A DNA stretch of 64,000 nt from an uncultured Oscillospiraceae bacterium. GTDB taxonomy: Bacteria > Bacillota > Clostridia > Oscillospirales > Oscillospiraceae. The stretch is from NCBI GenBank assembly GCA_947588605.1, contig CANPYK010000009.1, positions 16,711 to 80,710 on the forward strand, written 5' to 3'. The translations under genes were made by a program, and so were the position numbers. Of this stretch, positions 35,459-43,330 are shown in pieces. The notes beneath the pieces were generated by a model, which was not told the origin of the DNA, did no database searches, and saw only the letters and a list, made by a program, of their open reading frames with translations. The number at the start of each line of letters is the position of its first letter. Position 1 is the first letter of the stretch.

Positions 35459-35498
35459 CAAAAAGAGGCGGGAGCCAATGGCTCCCGCCTCTTTTTTC
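35459..35498 (+). terminator. Terminator of the tRNA cluster
   Basis: AAAAGAGGCGGGAGCC pairs with GGCTCCCGCCTCTTTT and is followed by TT. Confidence 0.85.
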
Positions 35499-35597
35499 GC
35501 TCGCTGACTTTGCTCCGACGTTCAAAACGCGACCCGCTGCACTGGGCTCGCGTTTTGTTGGCGGGCTTCTTTCTGTCGTAGTCGAGTAGAGGGCTTT

Positions 35598-35855
35598 TTA
35601 CTGCCCCTTGTATTTCTTCCTTGTGGCCAGGCCGCCGCGGATGTGGCGTTGGGATTTGTTGAAGTCCAGGACGGACTTTACCTGTTGGTACAGTGTGTCA
35701 TCCACGCGCTCCAGGCGCTCGCTGAGGTCCTTGTGGACGGTGCTTTTGGACACGCCGAAGTGTTTGGCGGCGGCGCGGACGGTGGCGCGGGTGTCTATGA
35801 TGTAGTGGGCCAGCTCGACGGCCCGGTCCTCGATGTTTGATCTCAAGTTCACCAC
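35598..35855 (-). CDS. spoIIID: SpoIIID: sporulation transcription regulator
   Basis: An 85-aa helix-turn-helix protein, the family's usual size, with the HTH at about 23-45 (TVRAAAKHFGVSKSTVHKDLSERL) and a basic C-terminal tail (RGGLATRKKYKGQ). SpoIIID switches mother-cell gene expression between SigE and SigK during endospore formation. Translation starts at GTG (35855) or the adjacent GTG (35852) behind GGGAG. A SigE-type promoter lies 25 bp upstream, matching its known control in Bacillus. Confidence 0.95.
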   Translation of the reverse strand: MVNLRSNIEDRAVELAHYIIDTRATVRAAAKHFGVSKSTVHKDLSERLERVDDTLYQQVKSVLDFNKSQRHIRGGLATRKKYKGQ

Positions 35856-35879
35856 TCCCGAAAATGCACTGAACAGTAA

Positions 35880-35908
35880 ACTGTATGTGCCGGGAGAGGC
35901 GATTATTC
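35880..35908 (-). promoter_or_regulatory. SigE-type promoter of spoIIID
   Basis: Minus strand: GAATAAT (35908-35902), 14-bp spacer, CATACAGT (35887-35880). The -10 matches the SigE consensus CATACAnT fully and the spacing is right. Confidence 0.7.
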
Positions 35909-35909
35909 A

Positions 35910-36314
35910 TCAGATGATGCCCCACTCGCGGGCCTGGAGGTGGAGGAGCTCGGTGAAGTCGTGGTCGTAGGGGTACTCCTCGGAGATGTGGTAGATCTGC
36001 TGGCTCAGGTCGGAGATATCCAGAAGGTAACTGCCGGATATCGTCTCCCGGTCCTCAGCTTCCAGCTTGTATCTGGCGACCAGGAGGACGTGTTCGCCGT
36101 AATCGTGGAGGACCTCCGTCTCCACCGTGGGGACATAGCCCTGGGTCTCCTCGGTCACAAGGGTCGTCACGTATTTCACGGCCCGGTCGCGCTCACGCTC
36201 CTTGTCCCGGTGGGTGAGGGTGATGAACACGCCCACCGTCACGGCGAGGGCGAGCACAAGGGCGATGATGAGCCACCCGGCCCAGCCCCGGCGGGATGAA
36301 AGCTTGCTTTTCAT
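35910..36314 (-). CDS. Single-pass membrane protein, unknown function
   Basis: A 134-aa protein with one N-terminal transmembrane helix (about 13-34) after a short basic cytoplasmic start (KSKLSSRRG), and an acidic exterior of about 100 residues (LLVARYKLEAEDRETISGSYLLDISDL). I recognise no family. The start has GAGAGGGGG upstream. A much longer open frame on this strand is only the shadow of pcrA. It lies 54 bp upstream of spoIIID in the same orientation but has its own vegetative-type promoter. Confidence 0.65.
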   Translation of the reverse strand: MKSKLSSRRGWAGWLIIALVLALAVTVGVFITLTHRDKERERDRAVKYVTTLVTEETQGYVPTVETEVLHDYGEHVLLVARYKLEAEDRETISGSYLLDISDLSQQIYHISEEYPYDHDFTELLHLQAREWGII

Positions 36315-36338
36315 GGGAAAGCCCCCTCTCTTTTCTTC

Positions 36339-36367
36339 ACTATACACGAAAAGACAGGAAAATACAA
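36339..36367 (-). promoter_or_regulatory. Promoter of the single-pass membrane protein
   Basis: Minus strand: TTGTAT (36367-36362), 17-bp spacer, TATAGT (36344-36339). It is back to back with the pcrA promoter. Confidence 0.6.
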
Positions 36368-36380
36368 GGGTGAAATTTAT

Positions 36381-36409
36381 TTGAATCCGTCGGGCCCTTG
36401 TGATATAAT
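36381..36409 (+). promoter_or_regulatory. Promoter of pcrA
   Basis: TTGAAT (36381-36386), 17-bp spacer with TGA before the -10, TATAAT (36404-36409). Confidence 0.75.
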
Positions 36410-36431
36410 GGATAAAAACGGAGGTGGGGAT

Positions 36432-38588
36432 ATGTCCGAGCTTTTGGCGGGCCTGAACCGGGCGCAGCGGGAGGCGGTGACGGCGACGGAGGGGCCGGTG
36501 CGGGTCATCGCCGGGGCGGGGTCCGGGAAGACGAGAGCCCTGACCCACCGATTCGCGTATCTGGTGAACGAGCTGGGCATCCTGCCCTCCAACATCCTGT
36601 GCGTCACCTTTACCAACAAGGCCGCCTCCGAGATGCGCCAGCGCATCCACAACCTCACCGGCGACGACGACACGGGGCACATCAGCACCTTCCACGGCTT
36701 TTGCGTCACGGTGCTGCAGGAGGACATCAGCGCCGTGGGGTATCCCAAGAGCTTCCTGGTGCTGGACAACGCGGACATCAACCAGATGCTCCAGATCATC
36801 TACGAGGAGCGGGGCCTCACCCTCCGGGACATGACCTTCGCCAATGCCCGGGACATGATCGAGATCCAGAAGCTCTTCAAGCGCCCGGACTACTACGAGG
36901 ACATGCTCAGCCTCTCCCTGGACGGCCTTAAGGAGAAGTACGACACCGCCACGTCCGCCCAGGACATCATCTTCTACGGCTACCTCTACCAGGAGAAGAA
37001 GTGCTTCGCCCTGGATTATAACGACCTCATCAAGTTCACGCTCTACATCTTCCGGGAGCACGGGGACCTGAGGCTCAAGTGGCAAAAGAGGCTTGAGTAC
37101 ATCATGATCGACGAGTTCCAGGACATCGACTCCCTCCAGTACGAGCTCATGGAGGTGCTGGCGGGCTACCACAAGAACCTCTTCATCGTGGGGGACCCGG
37201 ACCAGACCATCTACACCTGGCGGGGCGCGGACGTCCGGTATCTCCTGGACTTCGACAAGAAATACCCCGGCGCGCGGACCGTCCTCATGACGGAAAATTA
37301 CCGCTCTACCCCGGAAATTCTCGCCTGCGCCAACTCCCTCATCGACAAAAATACCGCCCGCGTGAAGAAGGACCTGACGGCGGCGCTTCCCTCCGGCCCC
37401 GGCGTGCTGGTCCACTGCGCCAAGACAAGCGAGGAGGAGGCCGCCTGGATGGCGGGGGAGATGACGCGGCTCCACGAGGAGGAGGGCACGCCCTACCGGG
37501 ACATGGCGGTCCTCTACCGCTCCCATTTCGTGACCCGGCCCATCGAGGAGGTCCTCCAGCGGGCCCGTATCCCCTATGCCATCTACAGCGGCGTGCAGTT
37601 TTTCGACCGGCGGGAGATCAAGGACGCGCTTTCTTACCTGCGCATGGCGGCCTACCAGGACGACCTCTCCTTCCTGCGGGTGTGCAACACGCCCAAGCGG
37701 GACCTGGGCCGGCGGCGGCTGGAGTTTTTGCGGCAGTACGCCGCCGAGCACGGCTGCTCCCTCTACGCCGCGCTGAGGGCCAATCTGGATCAGGAGCTCA
37801 TCAAGCCCACGAAGGCGCGGCAGTTCGTCTCCCTCATCGACGCCTACGCCGTCCAGTGCGGGGCGCGGCCCGTCTCGGAGCTGCTGTCCGCCATCCTCAA
37901 CGACTCCGGCTACGAGCGGATGCTGCGGACCGAGGGAAGCCAGGAGCGCCTGGATAACCTGGCGGAGCTCAAGCAGTCGGTCTACGACTTCGAGGTCACC
38001 GGCGGGGAGGAGGGGACGCTGGAGAGCTACCTTGCCCACATCGCCCTCTTCACCAACCAGGACGCCGGGGACAGCGGGGACAAGGTGAAGCTCATGACCG
38101 TCCACGCCGCCAAGGGGCTGGAGTTCCCTTACGTCTTCCTGGCGGCCATGAACGAGGGGATCTTCCCCTCCAAGAAGACCAACACCCGGCCCAAGATGGA
38201 GGAGGAGCGCAGGCTTGCCTTCGTGGCGGTGACGCGGGCGGAAAAGCGGCTCTATCTCACCGAGGCCGAGGGGCGCAACCTGGACGGCTCGCCCCGGTAT
38301 CCCTCCCGCTTCGTGCTGGATATCGCGCCGGAGCTCCTCACCTACACCCAGCCTCCCAGGGAGGGGCTCATCCGGGAGGCCAGGGAGTACATCCGCGCCG
38401 GGGAGGCGCGGCTTTCCGACGGACAGGCCCCCACGGGCCTTCCCGTGGGCGTCCGGGTCCGCCACGCCGTCTTCGGCGAGGGGACCGTCACCGGCGCGGA
38501 CAGCGAGCGGGGAGCCAACATTATCAAATTTGACGGAATCGACACCCCCAGAGCCATTGCCTTTCGTGCGAAACTTGAAATTCTATAA
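36432..38588 (+). CDS. pcrA: UvrD/PcrA-type 3'-5' DNA helicase
   Basis: A 718-aa superfamily 1A helicase for DNA repair and replication-fork upkeep. Motifs in order: Q motif LNRAQREAV, Walker A GAGSGKT (28-34), motif Ia VTFTNKAASEM, motif II IDEFQDID, motif III VGDPDQTIYTWRGA, motif IV TENYRS, motif V MTVHAAKGLEFPYVF and motif VI AVTRAEKRLYL. The C-terminal Tudor-like tail (VRHAVFGEGTV) is the RNA-polymerase-binding region of PcrA. GGAGGTGGGG precedes the ATG at 36432; a longer frame from 36381 would start inside the promoter. Confidence 0.95.
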   Translation: MSELLAGLNRAQREAVTATEGPVRVIAGAGSGKTRALTHRFAYLVNELGILPSNILCVTFTNKAASEMRQRIHNLTGDDDTGHISTFHGFCVTVLQEDISAVGYPKSFLVLDNADINQMLQIIYEERGLTLRDMTFANARDMIEIQKLFKRPDYYEDMLSLSLDGLKEKYDTATSAQDIIFYGYLYQEKKCFALDYNDLIKFTLYIFREHGDLRLKWQKRLEYIMIDEFQDIDSLQYELMEVLAGYHKNLFIVGDPDQTIYTWRGADVRYLLDFDKKYPGARTVLMTENYRSTPEILACANSLIDKNTARVKKDLTAALPSGPGVLVHCAKTSEEEAAWMAGEMTRLHEEEGTPYRDMAVLYRSHFVTRPIEEVLQRARIPYAIYSGVQFFDRREIKDALSYLRMAAYQDDLSFLRVCNTPKRDLGRRRLEFLRQYAAEHGCSLYAALRANLDQELIKPTKARQFVSLIDAYAVQCGARPVSELLSAILNDSGYERMLRTEGSQERLDNLAELKQSVYDFEVTGGEEGTLESYLAHIALFTNQDAGDSGDKVKLMTVHAAKGLEFPYVFLAAMNEGIFPSKKTNTRPKMEEERRLAFVAVTRAEKRLYLTEAEGRNLDGSPRYPSRFVLDIAPELLTYTQPPREGLIREAREYIRAGEARLSDGQAPTGLPVGVRVRHAVFGEGTVTGADSERGANIIKFDGIDTPRAIAFRAKLEIL

Positions 38589-38693
38589 AAAGTTGGGAAA
38601 AGGGGTGGATTTTTTCAAAAGCGGTGCTATAATACTGATTTGGAAAGCGAATCAGTATCATGTGAGACAGTTTTAGTGAGAGGGACGACCATC

Positions 38694-39722
38694 ATGATCA
38701 CATCGGATATCTATGGAAAGCTCCGGGACGGCCGCGAGGTCCGCAGGTTCACCATCGCCAACAAAAAGGGCGAGTACGTCCAGATCATCGAGTACGGCGC
38801 GATCCTCCACTCCGTCGTGGTGCAGGACCGCACCGGCGCGCTGGACGACGTGTGCCTGGGGTGTGCCAGCGGCGAGCGCATCGAGGACTTCGGCAGGGCC
38901 GGGCGCGTCATCGGCCGGGTGGCCAACCGCATCAAGCGGGGCAAATTCTCCATCGGGGGGAAGGAATTCAAGCTCGTCTGCAACGAGGGGAAGAACTTCC
39001 TCCACGGCGCGGGGGACGACTACGGCAAGAAGCTCTGGACCGGCCACATCGAGGGCGAGAGCGTGGTCCTGGACTACTTCGACGACTCCACCGTGGGCTT
39101 CGAGTGCGGCGCCCAGGCCAGGGTGCGCTACAGCTTTGACGATTTTTCGCGCCTGACCATCGAGTATGAGTTCACCGCCCAGGGCGACACGATCTTCAAC
39201 CCCACCAACCACGCCTACTTCGACCTGTCCGGCACCGGCGACATCCGGGATCACGACCTGTGGATCGGCGCGTCCAACCGGGTCCACCGGGACGCGGAGG
39301 GCATCCCCGACGGCGGCCTCGTGCCCGTGCGGGGCACGGCGGCGGACTTTACGTACCTCCGGTGCATCCGCGAGGCCATGAAGTACGGCGGGGACTACTT
39401 CGGCGACGGCCCCGTGAGCTACGACGAATTTTACCTCCTCGATAAGCAGGAGTCCGGCAAGCCCGTGGCGGACCTCTACAGCTACAACGTGGGCCGCGGG
39501 ATGCGGACCTACACCGACATGCCCGCCATGGTGCTCTACACCGACCCCGGCACGAAGGTCGAGACGGGCAAATTTGGCCGGGAGCTGGGCGCGTACTGCG
39601 GCCTTTGCCTGGAGACGGGCTTCGTCCCCAACGCCGTGAACCTTCCCGAGTTCGCCTCCCCCGTCTTCCTCCAGGGCGCGACCCTGAAATCCACCACGGT
39701 GTACGAGTTCTATACACGGTAA
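38694..39722 (+). CDS. galM: Aldose 1-epimerase
   Basis: A 342-aa enzyme that interconverts alpha and beta anomers of galactose or related sugars. Marker residues are GRVANRIKRGKF, NFLHGAGDDYGK, the catalytic-histidine region NPTNHAYFDLSG, and the late catalytic glutamate in GLCLETGFVPNAVN. The start at 38694 follows GAGAGGG. A TATAAT at 38628-38633 is probably its -10, with a weak -35. No other galactose genes are adjacent. A terminator follows. Confidence 0.9.
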   Translation: MITSDIYGKLRDGREVRRFTIANKKGEYVQIIEYGAILHSVVVQDRTGALDDVCLGCASGERIEDFGRAGRVIGRVANRIKRGKFSIGGKEFKLVCNEGKNFLHGAGDDYGKKLWTGHIEGESVVLDYFDDSTVGFECGAQARVRYSFDDFSRLTIEYEFTAQGDTIFNPTNHAYFDLSGTGDIRDHDLWIGASNRVHRDAEGIPDGGLVPVRGTAADFTYLRCIREAMKYGGDYFGDGPVSYDEFYLLDKQESGKPVADLYSYNVGRGMRTYTDMPAMVLYTDPGTKVETGKFGRELGAYCGLCLETGFVPNAVNLPEFASPVFLQGATLKSTTVYEFYTR

Positions 39723-39743
39723 ACCGGCTTTCAAAAAACGGAC

Positions 39744-39776
39744 CCGCCGCGCGAAAAGCGCGGCGGATTTTTTTGT
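39744..39776 (+). terminator. Terminator of galM
   Basis: CCGCCGCGC pairs with GCGCGGCGG over a GAAAA loop and is followed by ATTTTTTT. Confidence 0.85.
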
Positions 39777-39785
39777 CAAAATTCC

Positions 39786-39814
39786 TTGACAAATCCATAT
39801 TGAAATGATATTAT
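39786..39814 (+). promoter_or_regulatory. Promoter of the SPFH operon
   Basis: TTGACA (39786-39791), 17-bp spacer, TATTAT (39809-39814). Confidence 0.8.
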
Positions 39815-39847
39815 TTTAATATCACGAAAAATAAGGGAGGGTTACCT

Positions 39848-40864
39848 GTGAAAACAGACATCAAAGAAAAAGAGCTCCATCCCAAGTCCGGCGGGCTTGT
39901 GCTGCTCCTGCTCATTTTAGGGTTCCTGGCGGGGACGGCGCTGTTCATCGTAGGGATCGTGTTGGTGGGCTGGGGAGAAATTATTGGGCTCATCATGGCC
40001 ATCCCCGGCATCCTGTGCGGGTGGATTCTCTGCCCCGTGCTCCTGGCGGGCTTGAAGATCGTGAAGCCCAACGAGGCCCGGGTCTTCACACTGTTCGGCA
40101 AGTACTACGGTACGGTGAAGGAGAGCGGGTTTTATTATGTAAACCCCTTCGTCACCTCCTTCAGCCCCACTTATAACGCGGCCCTCAGCGCCGCTCAGGC
40201 CAAATCCAAGGAGATGCAGGCCGAGGGCAAGACTGCCGTGGTCTCCGTGGGCGTGGGCAAGGGCATTTCCCTCAAGACCCAGACCCTGGACAACCGCCGC
40301 CAGAAGGTCAACGACGTGCTGGGCAACCCCATCATCATCGGCGCGGTGGTCATCTGGCACGTGGAGAACCCGACGCTGGCGGCTTTCGCGGTGGAGAACT
40401 ACCAGGAATTTTTGAACATCCAGACCGACTCCACCATCCGCAACATCGCGCGGCTCTACCCCTACGACGTCTTTGACGACGACGATGACGACGACGGCGT
40501 GAAGGAGAAGACCTTGCGCAGCTCCGCCATTGAGATCGCCGACATGATGCGCGAGGAGCTGCAAAAGCGCGTCACCGCCGCGGGCCTTGCCATCGAGGAG
40601 GTCCGCATCACCCACCTTGCCTACGCCGAGGAGATCGCCGCCGCCATGCTCCAGCGCCAGCAGGCCGTGGCCATCATCGCCGCGCGGCAGAAGATCGTGG
40701 ACGGCGCCGTGGGCATGGTGAAAATGGCCATCGACCGGCTCAACGAGGACGAGGTCGTCAATCTCGACGAGGAGCGCAAGGCCGCCATGGTGTCCAACCT
40801 CCTGGTGGTCCTGTGCGGCAACAAGGACGCCCAGCCCATTGTCAACTCCGGGAGCATCTACTGA
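39848..40864 (+). CDS. SPFH/Band 7 family membrane protein
   Basis: A 338-aa stomatin/flotillin-like protein. Two hydrophobic helices (about 17-40 and 43-65) are followed by the SPFH domain (about 70-260, with [29 protein letters not shown] and [23 protein letters not shown]). An acidic stretch [14 protein letters not shown] interrupts the domain near 208-221. SPFH proteins form oligomeric membrane scaffolds. Its stop codon overlaps the start of the next gene, and the operon continues with a small membrane protein and a YbjQ protein. Confidence 0.9.
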   Translation: MKTDIKEKELHPKSGGLVLLLLILGFLAGTALFIVGIVLVGWGEIIGLIMAIPGILCGWILCPVLLAGLKIVKPNEARVFTLFGKYYGTVKESGFYYVNPFVTSFSPTYNAALSAAQAKSKEMQAEGKTAVVSVGVGKGISLKTQTLDNRRQKVNDVLGNPIIIGAVVIWHVENPTLAAFAVENYQEFLNIQTDSTIRNIARLYPYDVFDDDDDDDGVKEKTLRSSAIEIADMMREELQKRVTAAGLAIEEVRITHLAYAEEIAAAMLQRQQAVAIIAARQKIVDGAVGMVKMAIDRLNEDEVVNLDEERKAAMVSNLLVVLCGNKDAQPIVNSGSIY

Positions 40865-41100
40865 TGGACCCCGAGAACCGTGAAAAAGCCCTGCGGGAGC
40901 GCTTAGAGCGCATCGACGCCCTGGAGCGGGAGCTGAAGGCCAAGGAGAGCGCCAAAAAGCAGGTGCCCCTGCGCCTTTCCAGCACCCTCTGGACGGAGAT
41001 CGCCGCCTGGGCCGAGGAGGACTTCCGCTCCATCAACGGGCAGATCGAGTATATCCTGACGGAGGCGGTGAAGAAGCGGAAGGGGAGGGGAGGACCGTGA
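40864..41100 (+). CDS. Small charged protein with possible ribbon-helix-helix fold
   Basis: A 78-aa protein: an E/R/K-rich helix (1-30) followed by KKQVPLRLSSTLWTEIAAWAEEDFRSINGQIEYILTEAVKK. A beta strand then two helices, with a NGQIEYIL pattern, resembles Arc-type ribbon-helix-helix proteins, as often found beside SPFH genes. It could bind DNA or the SPFH scaffold. The ATG overlaps the SPFH stop (ATGA), so translation is coupled. Confidence 0.75.
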   Translation: MDPENREKALRERLERIDALERELKAKESAKKQVPLRLSSTLWTEIAAWAEEDFRSINGQIEYILTEAVKKRKGRGGP

Positions 41101-41321
41101 GAGCGCACAGGCGAAAAATGGTGGGCCCCATCGTGGCGGCGGGCTTGGTGATCCTCTATTACATCGTTTATTTTATCCTCCTGATCACACTGCTGGAGGG
41201 CGTCTGGCGGGTGGTGCTGGGCGTTGTGCCCCTGGCTTTCGCGGCCCTGACAGCCTGGGTGTGCGTGGAGAGAATCAAAGAAATAAGGAGCGGTGAAGAA
41301 GATGATCTTAGTCAATACTGA
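41097..41321 (+). CDS. Small two-helix membrane protein
   Basis: A 74-aa protein starting at GTG that overlaps the previous stop by four bases. Two transmembrane helices (about 9-33 and 37-60) leave a short acidic tail (RSGEEDDLSQY). The family is not recognised. Its place inside the SPFH operon and its overlaps on both sides suggest it is a partner of the SPFH scaffold. Confidence 0.7.
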   Translation: MRAHRRKMVGPIVAAGLVILYYIVYFILLITLLEGVWRVVLGVVPLAFAALTAWVCVERIKEIRSGEEDDLSQY

Positions 41322-41613
41322 GTACATCAGCGGCAAAAATCTGGAGATGCTGGGCCTTGTCAAGGGGAGCACCATCCAGACGAAAAACATCGGGAGGGAC
41401 ATCTCCCAGAGCTTCAAGACCCTGGTGGGCGGGGAGCTCAAGGCGTACACCGAGATGATGAACGACGCCCGCGCCCTGGCCACCAAGCGCATGGTGGCGG
41501 AGGCCGAGTCCCTGGGCGCCGACGCCATCGTCAACATCCGCTACGCCTCCTCCGCCGTCATGCAGGGCGCCGCCGAGGTCATCGCCTACGGCACGGCGGT
41601 GAGGTTCGTGTAA
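41302..41613 (+). CDS. YbjQ/UPF0145 (DUF74) family protein
   Basis: A 103-aa protein of the YbjQ-type heavy-metal-binding domain family: TTEYISGK-like start, GLVKGSTIQTKNIGRDI, and LGADAIVNIRYASSAV near the end. The fold forms pentamers; the function is unproven. The ATG at 41302 lies 11 bases after AAGGAG; a GTG at 41293 is an alternative start. It ends the four-gene SPFH operon, overlapping the previous gene by 20 bp. Confidence 0.85.
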   Translation: MILVNTEYISGKNLEMLGLVKGSTIQTKNIGRDISQSFKTLVGGELKAYTEMMNDARALATKRMVAEAESLGADAIVNIRYASSAVMQGAAEVIAYGTAVRFV

Positions 41614-41789
41614 AAAGAGGGCGGCACGGGCGGAGGGAAAAAGGTTGCGGCTTCGCCGCAGGTTTTGATTCCCCACCCGCCCGCCCCCGCCGCCGCGAAA
41701 ACGGCTTGCAATCTTCGCCGTAGGGGTCGCCCTCTGGGCGACCCGCGTATCGACCATTGACCCGTCCCGAACACCGCCGTACGGGCCGC

Positions 41790-41853
41790 ATCTCCGCGCT
41801 AAGAGCCGCCGCTGCGCGGCGGTTGCGCTCGTGATGCGCGCCTGCGGGCGCAG
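41790..41853 (-). repeat. Two-hairpin mini-element, copy 4
   Basis: Interrupts the GTACGGGCCGC ... GCCCACAGCGGCCC palindrome between its arms; uninterrupted forms are at 25314, 25926 and 56810. Confidence 0.8.
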
Positions 41854-42082
41854 GCCCACAGCGGCCCTGCCCCGGTTGACCACCAATTTCCGTTTCATCG
41901 GAACCGTTCCCGTCACGCAACGTGGCACGGGCGGGTTTAGAACCCGCCCCTACGGGGAATATGGAAGGTTATCCCATTCAACCAACATTGAAGGTTATCG
42001 AAACGCGGGTCGCCGAGGACGGCGACCCCTACGGCGTTTATCGGGGGCAATCCGAAACCTGCAACGGGGGCCGCCGTAGGCG

Positions 42083-42146
42083 CTGCGCCCGCAGGCGCGC
42101 ATCACGAGCGCAACCGCCGCGCAGCGGCGGCTCTTAGCGCGGAGAT
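42083..42146 (+). repeat. Two-hairpin mini-element, copy 5
   Basis: Again inside a GGGCCGCCGTAGG / GCGGCCCGTACGGCG palindrome. Confidence 0.8.
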
Positions 42147-42447
42147 GCGGCCCGTACGGCGTTGATTGAACGCAATTTAAAACTGTAGGGGCGGGTTCTA
42201 AACCCGCCCGTCCCCCGTCCCCGCCGCGCGGGCAAATCCAAAACTGCGGCGCAGCCGCAACCTTTTTCGCCCCCTCCTCGTAGGAGGGGGGACAGGGGGG
42301 AAGCGAGCGTGGGATATGAGAGCGGTTCCGATGATCCGCACTCCCCCTGGGAGGGGTGGCCGAGCGAAGCGATGGCCGGGGTGGGTGCGTCTATCGAACC
42401 GCTCTAAACCCTCAACCTTCGATTCCTCAGTCGCTTCGCGACAGCTC

Positions 42448-42510
42448 GTCTCCGCGCTAAGAGCCGCCGCTGCGCGGCGGTTGCGCTCCGACACGCGCCT
42501 GCGGGCGCAG
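42448..42510 (-). repeat. Two-hairpin mini-element, copy 6
   Basis: Flanked by ACAGCTC and CCTTTACG; the host repeat here is not recognised elsewhere in the window. Confidence 0.75.
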
Positions 42511-42656
42511 CCTTTACGAAAGGGAGCCTCAAAAAGGTTGCGGCGCTTCGCGCCGCGATTATAAAAAATTGCGCCGCAAAGCGGCGCATCCTTTTTCGCC
42601 CCCTCCTCGTAGGAGGGGGGACAGGGGGGAAGCGAGCGTGGGATGTCGGAGCGGTA

Positions 42657-43184
42657 TCATTCCTCGCTCAACAGCTTCACCATCTTCTGGTACAGCTTCT
42701 CGGCGTTCTTATTAAAATTGGCCTCGATCTTCGCGGTCTGCTTTTCGTCGCCGGCGAGGAGCTGGAGGTCGAGGATGGGGCCGACGCCGTCGGACATGGT
42801 CAGGTGTACGGTGAAGCCGCCGCGGGAGCGGAGCTCGTGGGTGGCGCGGATCATGCCCCGGCGGCGCTGGACCTCCGCCAGGGCCGCGGCGGCCTTGTCG
42901 GCGCGGACGCGGACGGAGTAGGAGAGGGTGGATTCCATAGCCTCCCCGTTTTGCCGGCCCTTTTCGGTGACGGTATAGCCGGCGTCGCTCTTCTCGATGT
43001 GCTCCGTGCGCACCAGGTCCGCCACGCACTCGGAGAAGTCGAAGTACCCGATGCCGGAGTCGGCCAGGAGCGTGGTGTCCGTCAGCTCCTCCCAGGACGC
43101 GGCCTCCGGGAGGCGGCGGAGGATGTAGAGGATCAGGACCTTGAGGTCCATTTCCGTCTGAACAAAGCCCAATTGCCCTTCCAT
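42657..43184 (-). CDS. DUF4364 family protein
   Basis: A 175-aa protein that matches the DUF4364 family of Clostridia: a winged-helix-like N-terminal half (KVLILYILRRLPEAASWEEL ... YTVTEKG, about 13-80) and a C-terminal half with RGMIRATHELRSRGGFTVHLTMSDG. It is probably a transcription regulator or DNA-binding protein by fold; its targets are unknown. The start has GGGAGGG upstream. It is transcribed alone and divergently from the DUF3048 gene. Confidence 0.85.
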   Translation of the reverse strand: MEGQLGFVQTEMDLKVLILYILRRLPEAASWEELTDTTLLADSGIGYFDFSECVADLVRTEHIEKSDAGYTVTEKGRQNGEAMESTLSYSVRVRADKAAAALAEVQRRRGMIRATHELRSRGGFTVHLTMSDGVGPILDLQLLAGDEKQTAKIEANFNKNAEKLYQKMVKLLSEE

Positions 43185-43213
43185 GCGGTTTCCCTCCCTT
43201 GCTTGATGGGCCC

Positions 43214-43242
43214 ATTATACACGAAACGGTGATTTTTCTCAA
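43214..43242 (-). promoter_or_regulatory. Promoter of the DUF4364 gene
   Basis: Minus strand: TTGAGA (43242-43237), 17-bp spacer, TATAAT (43219-43214). Confidence 0.75.
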
Positions 43243-43259
43243 GTGTTTTCTGTTATGAG

Positions 43260-43288
43260 TTGACATAACGGCAAAAATGATGTAAAAT
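43260..43288 (+). promoter_or_regulatory. Promoter of the DUF3048 gene
   Basis: TTGACA (43260-43265), 17-bp spacer, TAAAAT (43283-43288). Confidence 0.8.
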
Positions 43289-43330
43289 GGGACGATGTTC
43301 CTCAAAGCTTGCCACAAAGGAGGAAAAACC

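Larger units (their letters stand above)
41614..42656. repeat. Repeat mosaic after the SPFH operon
   Basis: About 1 kb without a supportable gene. It includes a GGGTCGCC palindrome near 41720, mini-element copies 4 to 6, GGGCGGGTT palindromes at 41928-41954 and 42185-42214, CTCCTACGAGGAG units near 42275 and 42605, and the double-hairpin block at 42534-42598. Confidence 0.75.

Noticed and set aside
35910..38465. 851-aa open frame on the minus strand
   Set aside because: All but the last 134 codons are antisense of pcrA. Only 35910-36314 has its own start, membrane helix and promoter.
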